Notes under the pieces: model-generated
Seen by the model: only the letters and a program-made list of their open reading frames with translations
Told to the model about the DNA's origin: nothing
The model's database searches: none
Part shown: positions 53,055 through 61,723 of the stretch, one piece after another
Position numbering within the stretch: the first letter of the stretch is position 1
How the letters are laid out: each line of letters starts with the position of its first letter
Assembly (NCBI GenBank): GCA_017991555.1
Contig: JAGOQM010000015.1
Span: 1 to 64,000 of the forward strand
From: Neisseriaceae bacterium
GTDB lineage: Bacteria > Pseudomonadota > Gammaproteobacteria > Burkholderiales > Neisseriaceae
Reading direction: 5' to 3'
DNA: 64,000 nucleotides
Made by a program: the position numbers and the translations under genes

Positions 53055-53083
53055 TTGACAAGGCGAGGATTAAAACGTATGTT
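53055..53083 (+). promoter_or_regulatory. Promoter of the TetR-family regulator gene
   Basis: TTGACA at 53055-53060, 17-base spacer, TATGTT at 53078-53083; -35 is perfect and -10 matches four of six. It directly abuts the palindrome at 53085-53098. Confidence 0.75.
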
Positions 53084-53084
53084 T

Positions 53085-53098
53085 CAAACAAGTGTTTT
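53085..53098. promoter_or_regulatory. Candidate PsrA-type operator
   Basis: CAAAC-AAGT-GTTTT, one base off a perfect CAAAC-N4-GTTTG palindrome, the PsrA-type motif as I recall it. It covers the transcription start region of the regulator, suggesting autorepression relieved by long-chain acyl ligands. Confidence 0.55.
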
Positions 53099-53131
53099 AA
53101 ATGTCATCAGCCTTTTGAAAACAGAGTCTCA

Positions 53132-53755
53132 ATGGATCAACACACCATTACCAAATTAATGCACAGCGCCGAACGGCTGTTTGCGACCCACGGTTTTACC
53201 GGCACGTCTTTACGCCAAATTACCCGTGAAGCGGATGTGAACGTGGCCGCGGTGCATTATCATTTTGGTTCTAAAGAGGCTTTATTTTTGGCGGTGCTGA
53301 ACCGGCGCTTACTGCCATTCGTAGAGTATTCGCTGACCCGGCTGGATGAAGTACAGAGCCAATCGATGCTGTTGCCAGAACATTTGGTGCAGGCGTTTGT
53401 AGATTCTTGCCTGCATTTCGTGCAGGCACAGCAAGACGAAGCGGTTTGGTTTGTGAAGCTGCTGTCGCGCTTGATGTTGGACGAGTATCGCGTGTTTCGA
53501 GAAGCCTTGGCACATGAGTATGAAGACTATGTAGGGCGGTTTTTGGTGGCGTTTAGCCGTGCTTTACCCGATCTGCCCTTGGCCACGGTGCGCTGGCGCA
53601 TGCATTTGGCGCTCAGCACCTTATTCAACGCGTTTGCTGGCAATGATGTACTCAAAGCCTTAACCCATCGCGAGTGGGTTAATGCCAAAGTGCCCTCACA
53701 GGTGGCCCAGTTTGTGGTGCCGTTTGTGGTGGCGGGGCTTAAGGCCCCTGCTTAA
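53132..53755 (+). CDS. psrA: TetR-family fatty-acid-responsive regulator, PsrA-like
   Basis: 207 residues. N-terminal TetR helix-turn-helix (A-E-R-L-F-A-T-H-G-F-T-G-T-S-L-R-Q-I-T about 12-30, then V-A-A-V-H-Y-H-F-G-S-K-E-A-L about 38-51), which closely follows PsrA of Pseudomonas. The C-terminal ligand domain is all-helical. It lies 32 bases before fadE on the same strand, consistent with control of beta-oxidation. The gene symbol is by similarity; CerR-type regulators are the alternative. Confidence 0.8.
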   Translation: MDQHTITKLMHSAERLFATHGFTGTSLRQITREADVNVAAVHYHFGSKEALFLAVLNRRLLPFVEYSLTRLDEVQSQSMLLPEHLVQAFVDSCLHFVQAQQDEAVWFVKLLSRLMLDEYRVFREALAHEYEDYVGRFLVAFSRALPDLPLATVRWRMHLALSTLFNAFAGNDVLKALTHREWVNAKVPSQVAQFVVPFVVAGLKAPA

Positions 53756-53787
53756 ACAAAAGACATGAAAGAATAAAAGGAGAAGTT

Positions 53788-56223
53788 ATGTTAAGCATTG
53801 GATTATTGGTGGTGGCGTTGTTGGGTGCCGCCTATTTTCGCGCCCGGGCCTGGCTGTTCTTGGCGTTGGCGCTGGTGGCTTTAGCCATCGGACAGGCGCC
53901 CATCTGGGCCTTTGTGGTGGCGTTGGTGATCGGCATCGTGTGCTGTTTGCCAGTGGTTCGTCGGTTGGTGTTTACCGGCCCCGTATTCGGCATCTTTAAA
54001 AAGGTGACGCCGCCGATGTCGGACACCGAAAAAGAAGCCATTAACGCAGGCAGCGTGTGGTGGGACGGTGAGTTGTTCTCCGGCAAGCCTGACTTCAATG
54101 CCTTGTTAAACTTCCCCAGCGCCAAACTGACTGCCGAAGAGCAGGCCTTCTTGGATGGCCCAACCGAAACCCTGTGCCAGATGATTAACGATTGGGAAAT
54201 CGTGCATCACCATAAAGACTTACCACCAGAAGTGTGGCAGTTCATTAAAGACCATGGCTTTTTGGGCATGATCATCAAGAAAAAATATGGCGGCTTAGAG
54301 TTCTCTAACTACGCCCACGCCAAAGTGGTGGGCAAAATCGCCACCCGTTCTGGCAGTGCCGCCGTGACCGTGATGGTGCCTAACTCCTTAGGCCCCGGCG
54401 AGTTGCTACAACATTATGGCACCGAAGCCCAAAAAGATTACTACCTGCCTCGTTTGGCCAAGGGTGTGGACGTGCCTTGCTTTGCCTTGACCAGCCCTCA
54501 TGCCGGTTCAGACGCAGGCGCCATTCCTGACTTTGGTACCGTGTGCCGAGGCAGCTACACCGACCCCTTAACCGGTGAGCACCACGATGACGTCTTGGGC
54601 GTGCGCGTGTCATGGGAAAAACGCTGGATTACGTTGGCACCGATTGCCACCGTATTGGGCTTGGCTTTTAAAATGTACGACCCTGATAACCTATTAGGTA
54701 AAGGTCGCGACATTGGCATTACCTGTGCCTTAGTGCCGACCAATTATGAAGGCGTTGAAGCCGGTCGTCGTCACTTCCCATCGGGCAGTGTGTTCATGAA
54801 CGGCCCAACCTGGGGCAAAGACGTGTTTATCCCCTTGGATTGGATCATCGGTGGGGTAGAGTACGCTGGCCGCGGTTGGCAAATGTTGGTGGAATGTTTG
54901 ACCGTGGGTCGTTGTATTTCCCTACCTGGCATGTCGGTGGCCAGCGGCAAGATGACGTCTTACGTGACCGCTTTGTATGCGCGCATTCGTGACCAGTTTG
55001 GCTTGCCGATTGGTCGATTTGAAGCCGTGGATGAAGCCTTGGCCCGTATCGGTGCCAATACCTATCAAATGGAAGCTTCGCAAGATTTGGCTTTGTCGGC
55101 CTTGGATCAGGGTGAAAAGCCCAGCGTGATTTCCGCGATTTTGAAATACCACAACACCGAGCGCATGCGTAAAGTGATTAATGATGGCATGGACATTCAC
55201 GGTGGTCGTACCGTGGTGTTGGGCCCACGCAACTACTTGGGCAACGCTTACCAGGCCGTACCGATTGCGATTACGGTTGAGGGTGCCAACATCTTAACCC
55301 GTAGCCTGATGATCTTTGGTCAAGGGGCCATTCGTAGTCATCCCTTTGTACTGAAAGAAATTCAATCAACCGAAACCAACGACTTGGGTCAGTTTGATGA
55401 CGCATTTTCTGGCCACATCCACTTTGTGGTGACCAACTTCGTGCGCAGCCTATGGTTGAGCCTAACCGGTGGTCGCTTGGTTAAAGCGCCTCGTTCAGGC
55501 GTGACCGCTAAGTACTACCGTCAGGTGAATCGCCTGTCAGCCAACTTTGCCTTAATGGCCGACATGAGCATGTTCAGCATGGGCGGCTCATTGAAGTTCC
55601 GCGAGAAGCTGTCGGCGCGTTTGGGTGATATTTTGTCTAATTTGTACATTGCCACCGCCGTATTAAAGCGCTATGAGTCAGAAGGCGCCTTAACCGAAGA
55701 CTTGCCGTTGGTGCAATACAGCGTTGAACAAGCCTTGTTCGAAGCGCAAGCAGCCATGGATGGCGTGTTGAAAAACTTACCGAGCCGTCCGGTAGCGTGG
55801 TTGTTGCGCCTGTTTGTATTGCCTTTGGGCCTACGCTTGAAAGAGCCTACCGACGTGATTGGCACCAAAGTGGCGCGCAGCATGATGGAAAATGGCGAAG
55901 TGTTGCAACGTTTGACCAAAGGCATGTTTGTGCCTAAAGACGAACAGGATCCAGTAGGCGTGTTGGCCTACGCGCACCGCGCCGTGATCGACGCCGAACC
56001 GTTCGAGAAAAAACTGCGTAAGTTGGTGCGTGCGGGTGATTTTGCCGCTCTGTCTCCAGCGACGCAGCTGGCCGAAGCGCTCGAAAAAGGTGTTTTAACC
56101 GCAGAAGAGCATGCTATTGTGGTGAGAGCGCGTCAGTTAAAACGCGACGTCATCATGGTAGACGATTTTGACATGCAGTTAGACCAACACGATGAAAATC
56201 TGTTGCAACGCCATATTTTCTAA
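53788..56223 (+). CDS. fadE: Acyl-CoA dehydrogenase FadE (membrane-type)
   Basis: 811 residues, the length of the large FadE/AcdB type. Two N-terminal membrane helices (about 1-60) are followed by the acyl-CoA dehydrogenase domain (about 75-520) with C-F-A-L-T-S-P-H-A-G-S-D-A-G (about 230-243), G-R-C-I-S-L-P and the I-H-G-G-R-T-V-V segment. The rest is the DUF1974-type C-terminal extension. It catalyses the first, FAD-dependent step of beta-oxidation. AAGGAG before ATG. It probably forms an operon with the upstream regulator; a hairpin 52 bases downstream may end the transcript before fadL. Confidence 0.95.
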   Translation: MLSIGLLVVALLGAAYFRARAWLFLALALVALAIGQAPIWAFVVALVIGIVCCLPVVRRLVFTGPVFGIFKKVTPPMSDTEKEAINAGSVWWDGELFSGKPDFNALLNFPSAKLTAEEQAFLDGPTETLCQMINDWEIVHHHKDLPPEVWQFIKDHGFLGMIIKKKYGGLEFSNYAHAKVVGKIATRSGSAAVTVMVPNSLGPGELLQHYGTEAQKDYYLPRLAKGVDVPCFALTSPHAGSDAGAIPDFGTVCRGSYTDPLTGEHHDDVLGVRVSWEKRWITLAPIATVLGLAFKMYDPDNLLGKGRDIGITCALVPTNYEGVEAGRRHFPSGSVFMNGPTWGKDVFIPLDWIIGGVEYAGRGWQMLVECLTVGRCISLPGMSVASGKMTSYVTALYARIRDQFGLPIGRFEAVDEALARIGANTYQMEASQDLALSALDQGEKPSVISAILKYHNTERMRKVINDGMDIHGGRTVVLGPRNYLGNAYQAVPIAITVEGANILTRSLMIFGQGAIRSHPFVLKEIQSTETNDLGQFDDAFSGHIHFVVTNFVRSLWLSLTGGRLVKAPRSGVTAKYYRQVNRLSANFALMADMSMFSMGGSLKFREKLSARLGDILSNLYIATAVLKRYESEGALTEDLPLVQYSVEQALFEAQAAMDGVLKNLPSRPVAWLLRLFVLPLGLRLKEPTDVIGTKVARSMMENGEVLQRLTKGMFVPKDEQDPVGVLAYAHRAVIDAEPFEKKLRKLVRAGDFAALSPATQLAEALEKGVLTAEEHAIVVRARQLKRDVIMVDDFDMQLDQHDENLLQRHIF

Positions 56224-56274
56224 AGCGTCCGCAGAATAAAAGAATTAGAGTAAGTATTCAGAAAAGTGGTGTTT

Positions 56275-56317
56275 GGGTGGCGTTATGGGCACGATTAGTG
56301 GCGCCACCCCCGCTTTT
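56275..56317 (+). terminator. Probable terminator after fadE
   Basis: Stem GGGTGGCG (56275-56282) and CGCCACCC (56302-56309), then CCGCTTTTT. The T tract is short, so read-through into fadL is possible. Confidence 0.65.
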
Positions 56318-56392
56318 TGGTTAGTTTGTGCCAAAAAGCATCGGAGAAATACATAAAAAATAAATGGCATTATGATAGACTGACAAAAGAGC

Positions 56393-56416
56393 AAAAGTAC
56401 TAAGTAAAAGTACTAA
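56393..56416. repeat. 11-bp direct repeat upstream of fadL
   Basis: AAAAGTACTAA at 56393-56403 and again at 56406-56416, a 13-base period, each copy containing the palindrome AGTACT. It is 59 bases before the fadL start, so it may be an operator. A TATGAT at 56371-56376 is a possible -10. Confidence 0.5.
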
Positions 56417-56474
56417 TGTTTTGGAGTAGTTTCTCACTAGTAGTAATAAAAATGACCTTTGAGGAGAAGTAAAC

Positions 56475-57911
56475 ATGTATCCACGCCTTTTTGCAACGCT
56501 AAAAACCAGTACCGTCTTGATTGGTGGTGCTTTATTGGCTCACCAAGCCATGGCTTCTGGCTATCACTTTGGTACCCAGTCGGTATCATCACAAAGTACC
56601 GCTAACGCCTCTGCGGCTGAAGCGGCTGATGCATCGACTATTTTCTATAACGCGGCCGGTATGACGAAGTTAGATGGGACCAATATCTCTGGCACCTTAA
56701 ACATCATTATGCCGAACGTGAAATACAAGAATGCGAAGGGTTATTATAGTGATGGCTCAGAGATTAAAGGTGATACCTCTGGCCGCATTACCAAACGTGC
56801 TTTAGCCGTACCGCACGGTTATGTGACCCATCAGTTAAATGATCAATGGTTTGCTGGCTTGGGTATTTATGTACCCTTTGCGTCAGAAACCGAATACACC
56901 CGCGAGTCGGTGTTGCGTTACAACGTCAACAAAACCGCCTTAACCTCGATCGACATTAACCCAACCATCGCCTTTAAAATGAATGAGCAGCATTCGTTTG
57001 CGGCGGGCTTGATTGCTCAATACTCTACCGCTGAAATTCGTCAGTTTGCTGACTTTGGTGGGCCAGTAGGCGGCGCGATTGGGCTGCCTGGTACATCAGG
57101 GATGGCCGATGGCCACGCTGCCATTAAAGGCCATGACTGGGGCTTCGGTTATAACCTTGCGTGGATGTGGGATGCCACTGATGATTTCAGAGTGGGTGCG
57201 AACTATCGCTCTAAAATTAAGCACACCCTTAAAGGGGATGCGCGTTGGGATATTCCAGGCAGCATGAACATTCCTGGTATGGGTGATGTGCCTATTGGTG
57301 GCATCATTAGCGATGGTCTTGGCTATAAAAATACCGATGCCCGCGTGAAAATTGAAACGCCTGAATCAGTGTCTGTACACGCCATGTACAAAGTGAACCC
57401 ACAGTGGAACGTCTTTGGTGACGTGACCTGGACGCGTCACTCGCGCTTTAACAACGTGGACATTAACTACGTTGATGGCGGCCGTTTAGTGTCTGACGGC
57501 AACGGTGGTCAAACCATAAGTGACAAAACCACGTTGAAACCCAATTGGCGCAACACCTACAAAGTCGCCCTGGGTGCGTCTTATCAGGTGACCGAGCCAT
57601 TGCAACTGCGTTTTGGTGTGGCGTATGACCAATCGCCGGTTCGTAATAATGAAGAGCGCTTGAGCACCATGCCAGACAGTGACCGCATGTGGTTCTCAAT
57701 GGGTGGTAAATACGACATCAACAAAAACAGCTCGATCAACGTGGCCTACAGCTATCTGAAAATTAAAGATTCTTCAGCCAACGTCAACGGCTGGTGTGGC
57801 GGTCCTGCCACGGGCGATACCAGTGCCTGTGTGTCTAGCCGCACCAACGGCAGCGCCGACTATAAGAGCTATGCTCAAATTGTGGGCGTTCAGTACAACT
57901 ATAAATTCTAA
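56475..57911 (+). CDS. fadL: FadL-family outer-membrane long-chain fatty acid transporter
   Basis: 478 residues. The signal peptide ends at M-A-S (about 28). The conserved FadL N-terminal hatch follows: A-N-A-S-A-A-E-A-A-D-A-S-T-I-F-Y-N-A-A-G-M, interrupted by short variation (about 43-64). The rest is alternating strands of a 14-stranded barrel ending in Tyr-Lys-Phe, the terminal aromatic needed for outer-membrane assembly. It takes up exogenous long-chain fatty acids for FadD and FadE. ATG has GAGGAG upstream. It begins the fadL-fadB-fadA transcript. Confidence 0.93.
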   Translation: MYPRLFATLKTSTVLIGGALLAHQAMASGYHFGTQSVSSQSTANASAAEAADASTIFYNAAGMTKLDGTNISGTLNIIMPNVKYKNAKGYYSDGSEIKGDTSGRITKRALAVPHGYVTHQLNDQWFAGLGIYVPFASETEYTRESVLRYNVNKTALTSIDINPTIAFKMNEQHSFAAGLIAQYSTAEIRQFADFGGPVGGAIGLPGTSGMADGHAAIKGHDWGFGYNLAWMWDATDDFRVGANYRSKIKHTLKGDARWDIPGSMNIPGMGDVPIGGIISDGLGYKNTDARVKIETPESVSVHAMYKVNPQWNVFGDVTWTRHSRFNNVDINYVDGGRLVSDGNGGQTISDKTTLKPNWRNTYKVALGASYQVTEPLQLRFGVAYDQSPVRNNEERLSTMPDSDRMWFSMGGKYDINKNSSINVAYSYLKIKDSSANVNGWCGGPATGDTSACVSSRTNGSADYKSYAQIVGVQYNYKF

Positions 57912-57976
57912 CGTTTGACTGCGGCGGGCGCCTGGCGCCTGCTGCAGAATGTTTAACTTATTCATATGAGGTTGCC

Positions 57977-60349
57977 ATGTCACAAGGAAAATTTGTGGTA
58001 AGAAAAGTCGCCGTATTAGGCGCAGGGGTGATGGGCGCACAAATTGCAGCGCATCTAGCCAATGCAAAAGTGCCGACTATTTTGTTTGATTTACCAGCCA
58101 AAGAAGGCCCTAAAAACGCCATTGTTGAAAAAGCCTTGGCCGGTTTGAAAAAACTCAAGCCCGCGCCTTTGGCCAACAAAACCGCTATTCGCTACATTCA
58201 GGCAGCCAACTATGAAGATGATTTAGCCTTATTAAGTGAATGTGATTTAGTGATCGAGGCGGTTGCCGAGCGTTTGGACATTAAAGAAAGCGTCTACACG
58301 CAGGTGGCACCACACCTAGGTGAGCAAACCATTTTTGCCACCAACACGTCTGGCCTATCAATTGAAACCTTGGGCGAGCGGTTCCCGAAAGAACTTAAAT
58401 CACGTTTCTGTGGCGTGCACTTCTTTAACCCACCGCGCTATATGCACCTGGTGGAACTGATTGCCTGTCAAGAAACCGATCAAAAAGTGTTGGATGACTT
58501 AGAGCGCTTCTTAGTCAGCACCTTGGGTAAGGGCGTGGTTCATGCCAACGACACCCCTAACTTCATTGCCAACCGCATCGGCGTGTTCTCGCTTTTAGCG
58601 ACCATGCACAATGCCAATAAATACGGTTTACGCTTCGACGTGGTGGATGACCTAACCGGTAAGCGCTTGGGGCGCCCTAAATCGGCTACCTTCCGCACTG
58701 CCGACGTAGTGGGTTTGGATACCTTTGCCCACGTGGCCAAAACCATGGAAGACAACTTAAAAGACGACGCCTGGCACGCTTTATTTACGCTGCCAGAATG
58801 GTTTACAGGCCTAGTGGCCAGCGGTGCCTTGGGCGCCAAAACCAAAGCCGGCATCTTTAAAAAAGAAGGCAAACGCATCTTCATGTTTGACCCCGCCACC
58901 AAAGAGTATGTGCCTTCAACAGGCCGTGCCGACGAGGCCGTGGTTGAACTGTTAAAAATTAAGAATCCAAATGAACGCCTAGCGGCCTTACGCAACAGCG
59001 ATCATCCTCAAGCCCAGTTTATTTGGGCCTGCTTCCGTGATGTGTTCCACTACATCTCTGTGAACGCCAAAGACATTGCCGACAATGCCCGCGACATCGA
59101 CTTTGCGATCCGCTGGGGCTTCGGTTGGGATTTAGGCCCGTTCGAAACCTGGCAGGCAGCCGGCTGGGCCGATGTGGCCAAATGGATTAGCGAAGACATC
59201 GCCAAAGGCGACACCATTGTGGCAGAACCACTGCCCGCTTGGGCCACCGATTCAGGCCGTCAAGGCGTGCATGACGACGCGGGTTCTTACCAGTTTGTGA
59301 CTGGCAACCAAGCGCCGCGCTCTAGCCTAGACGTGTACCAACGCCAGTATGTGCCTGCGCCACTATTGGGTGAAACGCCCAAAGTATTGGGCACCACCGT
59401 GTTCGAAACCGACGCCGTACGTGGCTTTACCCTAGACAACGACATTTTGATCATCAGCATCAAAACCAAAATGCACGCCGTCAGCAGTGAAGTGTTGGCC
59501 GGCATTAACCAAGCCATCGACATTGCCGAAGCGCAGTTCCGCGGCGTGGTGATTTGGTCAGATGAAGCCCCGTTCTCAGTCGGCGCCGACCTGAAATCAA
59601 TGATGCCCGCGTTCGCCAGCGGCGACTTTGTGGCCATTGAAGACATGATTAAGCAGTTCCAAAATACCTCGATGCGTTTACGCTACAGCCAAATCCCAAC
59701 CGTAGCAGCAGTCCAAGGCTTTGCCTTTGGTGGTGGCTGTGAGTTTGTGTTGCACTGTGACCGTACCGTGGCCGCACTAGAGTCATACATTGGCTTAGTG
59801 GAAGTCGGCGTGGGTCTGGTGCCAGGCGCCGGCGGTTGTAAAGAATTTGCTTTACGTGCTGCCCAAGCCAGCACCGGCGATTTGCTGGCCGCGCTAAGCG
59901 ATCGCTTCACCAATATCGCCATGGCCAAAGTGGCCACCAGTGCGCAAGAAGCGGTCGAGCTAGGTTACTTACGCAGCAGTGACATCGTGGTGTTCAACAC
60001 CTATGAGCTGCTACACGTGGCCATTGGTCAAGCCAAAGCACTGGCCGATGCCGCGTATCGTCCAGAAATGCCAAAAGTATTTAAAGTGGCCGGTCGTACC
60101 GGTGCCGCCTCGATTAAAGGTCAATTATTGAACATGCAAGTGGGTGGATTCATCAGCGAGCACGACATGCACATTGGCAGTGAAATCGCCACCATCATGA
60201 CCGGTGGCGATGTGGATGCCGGGACCGAAGTGGACGAGCAATGGTTGCTAGAGCTAGAACGCAAAGCCTTTGTTCGCCTGCTACAGAATGAAAAAACCCA
60301 AGATCGCATTGCCAATATGTTGACTACTGGCAAACCGTTGCGTAACTAA
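57977..60349 (+). CDS. fadB: 3-hydroxyacyl-CoA dehydrogenase/enoyl-CoA hydratase fusion (FadB/FadN type)
   Basis: 790 residues in dehydrogenase-first order. The NAD-binding G-A-G-V-M-G-A-Q-I-A (about 14-23), then the dehydrogenase C-domain (H-F-F-N-P-P, about 158-163, and G-F-G-W-D-L-G-P-F near 385). The hydratase domain occupies the C-terminal third: oxyanion regions F-S-V-G-A-D-L-K (about 534-541) and A-F-G-G-G-C-E-F (about 583-590), and a Glu at E-V-G-V-G-L-V-P-G-A-G-G. E. coli FadB has the hydratase first, so this resembles the FadN type and gamma/betaproteobacterial homologues. It catalyses the second and third steps of beta-oxidation. Confidence 0.93.
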   Translation: MSQGKFVVRKVAVLGAGVMGAQIAAHLANAKVPTILFDLPAKEGPKNAIVEKALAGLKKLKPAPLANKTAIRYIQAANYEDDLALLSECDLVIEAVAERLDIKESVYTQVAPHLGEQTIFATNTSGLSIETLGERFPKELKSRFCGVHFFNPPRYMHLVELIACQETDQKVLDDLERFLVSTLGKGVVHANDTPNFIANRIGVFSLLATMHNANKYGLRFDVVDDLTGKRLGRPKSATFRTADVVGLDTFAHVAKTMEDNLKDDAWHALFTLPEWFTGLVASGALGAKTKAGIFKKEGKRIFMFDPATKEYVPSTGRADEAVVELLKIKNPNERLAALRNSDHPQAQFIWACFRDVFHYISVNAKDIADNARDIDFAIRWGFGWDLGPFETWQAAGWADVAKWISEDIAKGDTIVAEPLPAWATDSGRQGVHDDAGSYQFVTGNQAPRSSLDVYQRQYVPAPLLGETPKVLGTTVFETDAVRGFTLDNDILIISIKTKMHAVSSEVLAGINQAIDIAEAQFRGVVIWSDEAPFSVGADLKSMMPAFASGDFVAIEDMIKQFQNTSMRLRYSQIPTVAAVQGFAFGGGCEFVLHCDRTVAALESYIGLVEVGVGLVPGAGGCKEFALRAAQASTGDLLAALSDRFTNIAMAKVATSAQEAVELGYLRSSDIVVFNTYELLHVAIGQAKALADAAYRPEMPKVFKVAGRTGAASIKGQLLNMQVGGFISEHDMHIGSEIATIMTGGDVDAGTEVDEQWLLELERKAFVRLLQNEKTQDRIANMLTTGKPLRN

Positions 60350-60371
60350 TGCCATTGATTCGGAGAAGAAT

Positions 60372-61571
60372 ATGAAACAATTACAAGATGCTTACATTGT
60401 TGCGGCGACGCGCACGCCGGTGGGTAAAGCCCCGCGTGGCATGCTGCGCACCACTCGTCCAGACGACATGCTGGCGCACGTGATCCGCTCGGTTGTGGCT
60501 CAGGCCCCGGGCTTGGACCCTAGCCGTATTGAAGACTGCGTGGTGGGTTGTGCCTTCCCAGAAGCCGAACAAGGCTTAAACATGGCGCGTATTTCGGCCT
60601 TGTTGGCGGGCTTGCCTCATACCGTGGGCGGCATCACTATTAACCGTTATTGCTCTAGTGGCCTAAACGCCTTACAAATTGCCGCCGACCGTATTCGTAC
60701 CGGTGAAGCGGAAGCCGTGATTGCCGCGGGTGCAGAGTCGATGTCGATGATTCCAATGATGGGCAATAAAGTGGCCTTGAATCCAGAAATCTTTGCCAAA
60801 GATGAAAACCTAGGCATCGCCTACGGCATGGGTTTGACCGCCGAACAAGTGGCCAATCAGTGGAATATCAGCCGTGAAGCCCAAGACGCATTTGCCCTAG
60901 AAAGCCATAAGCGTGCGTTGAATGCGATTCAAACCGGCGCGTTTAAAGCCGAAATCAGCCCAATCGAAGCGCATTACCGTGGCGTTGACCTGTCAACCCA
61001 CGAAGCGTTCGACAAGGTGAAGGTGTTAGACACCGATGAAGGCCCACGTGCCGACACCACTTTAGAAGGGTTGGCCAAGTTGCGCACCGTGTTCGCGGCC
61101 AAAGGCTCTGTGACCGCAGGCAACAGCTCGCAAATGTCAGACGGTGCCGGCGCACTGCTGGTGGTGTCTGAGAAAATCTTGAAAGAGTACAACCTCACCC
61201 CAATCGCCCGTTACGAAGGCTTTGCGGTGAAGGGCGTACCGCCTGAAATCATGGGCATTGGGCCAAAAGAAGCCATTCCCGCGGTGTTGAAAACCACGGG
61301 TAAAACCATGGCCGACATTAAATGGTTGGAATTAAACGAAGCGTTTGCCGCTCAGGCCTTGGCCGTGATGCAAGACTTGGATTTAGACCCGGCCATTACC
61401 AACCCGAATGGCGGCGCGATTGCTTTGGGTCACCCATTGGGTGCCACTGGTGCGGTTCGCTTGGCCACCGTGATTCACGGCATGCGTACCCGTGGTGAAA
61501 CGGGCTACGGCATGGTGTCGATGTGTATCGGTACCGGCATGGGTGCAGCAGGCATCATTGAAGTCCTGTAA
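60372..61571 (+). CDS. fadA: Acetyl-CoA acyltransferase (3-ketoacyl-CoA thiolase) FadA
   Basis: 399 residues, thiolase superfamily. Catalytic Cys in N-R-Y-C-S-S-G-L-N-A-L (about 92-102), then N-E-A-F-A-A-Q-A, G-H-P-L-G-A-T-G and the second Cys in M-C-I-G-T-G-M-G-A. It performs thiolytic cleavage, the last step of beta-oxidation. It lies 22 bases after fadB and ends at a strong terminator. Confidence 0.96.
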   Translation: MKQLQDAYIVAATRTPVGKAPRGMLRTTRPDDMLAHVIRSVVAQAPGLDPSRIEDCVVGCAFPEAEQGLNMARISALLAGLPHTVGGITINRYCSSGLNALQIAADRIRTGEAEAVIAAGAESMSMIPMMGNKVALNPEIFAKDENLGIAYGMGLTAEQVANQWNISREAQDAFALESHKRALNAIQTGAFKAEISPIEAHYRGVDLSTHEAFDKVKVLDTDEGPRADTTLEGLAKLRTVFAAKGSVTAGNSSQMSDGAGALLVVSEKILKEYNLTPIARYEGFAVKGVPPEIMGIGPKEAIPAVLKTTGKTMADIKWLELNEAFAAQALAVMQDLDLDPAITNPNGGAIALGHPLGATGAVRLATVIHGMRTRGETGYGMVSMCIGTGMGAAGIIEVL

Positions 61572-61590
61572 ATCCATAGCTGTTTGGCAT

Positions 61591-61619
61591 AAAAACCCAC
61601 GTTCGCGTGGGTTTTTTTT
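61591..61619 (+). terminator. Terminator of the fad operon
   Basis: Stem AAACCCACG-TTCG-CGTGGGTTT with a TTCG tetraloop and a long T tract, 19 bases after the fadA stop. Confidence 0.95.
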
Positions 61620-61701
61620 CGTTTATCTGGCGATTGAGCAGAATCTTTGCTGACGGGCTTTATTATTTAAGCGGTTGCGGTTATAGTCATGCCTCTTAAT
61701 T

Positions 61702-61720
61702 AATAATGATTCTCACTTCG
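61702..61720. promoter_or_regulatory. Possible Fur box upstream of the esterase gene
   Basis: AATAATGATTCTCACTTCG matches about 12 of 19 bases of the Fur consensus GATAATGATAATCATTATC, best on its left half. It lies 3 bases before ATG 61724. Weak on the right half. Confidence 0.45.
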
Positions 61721-61723
61721 ATT

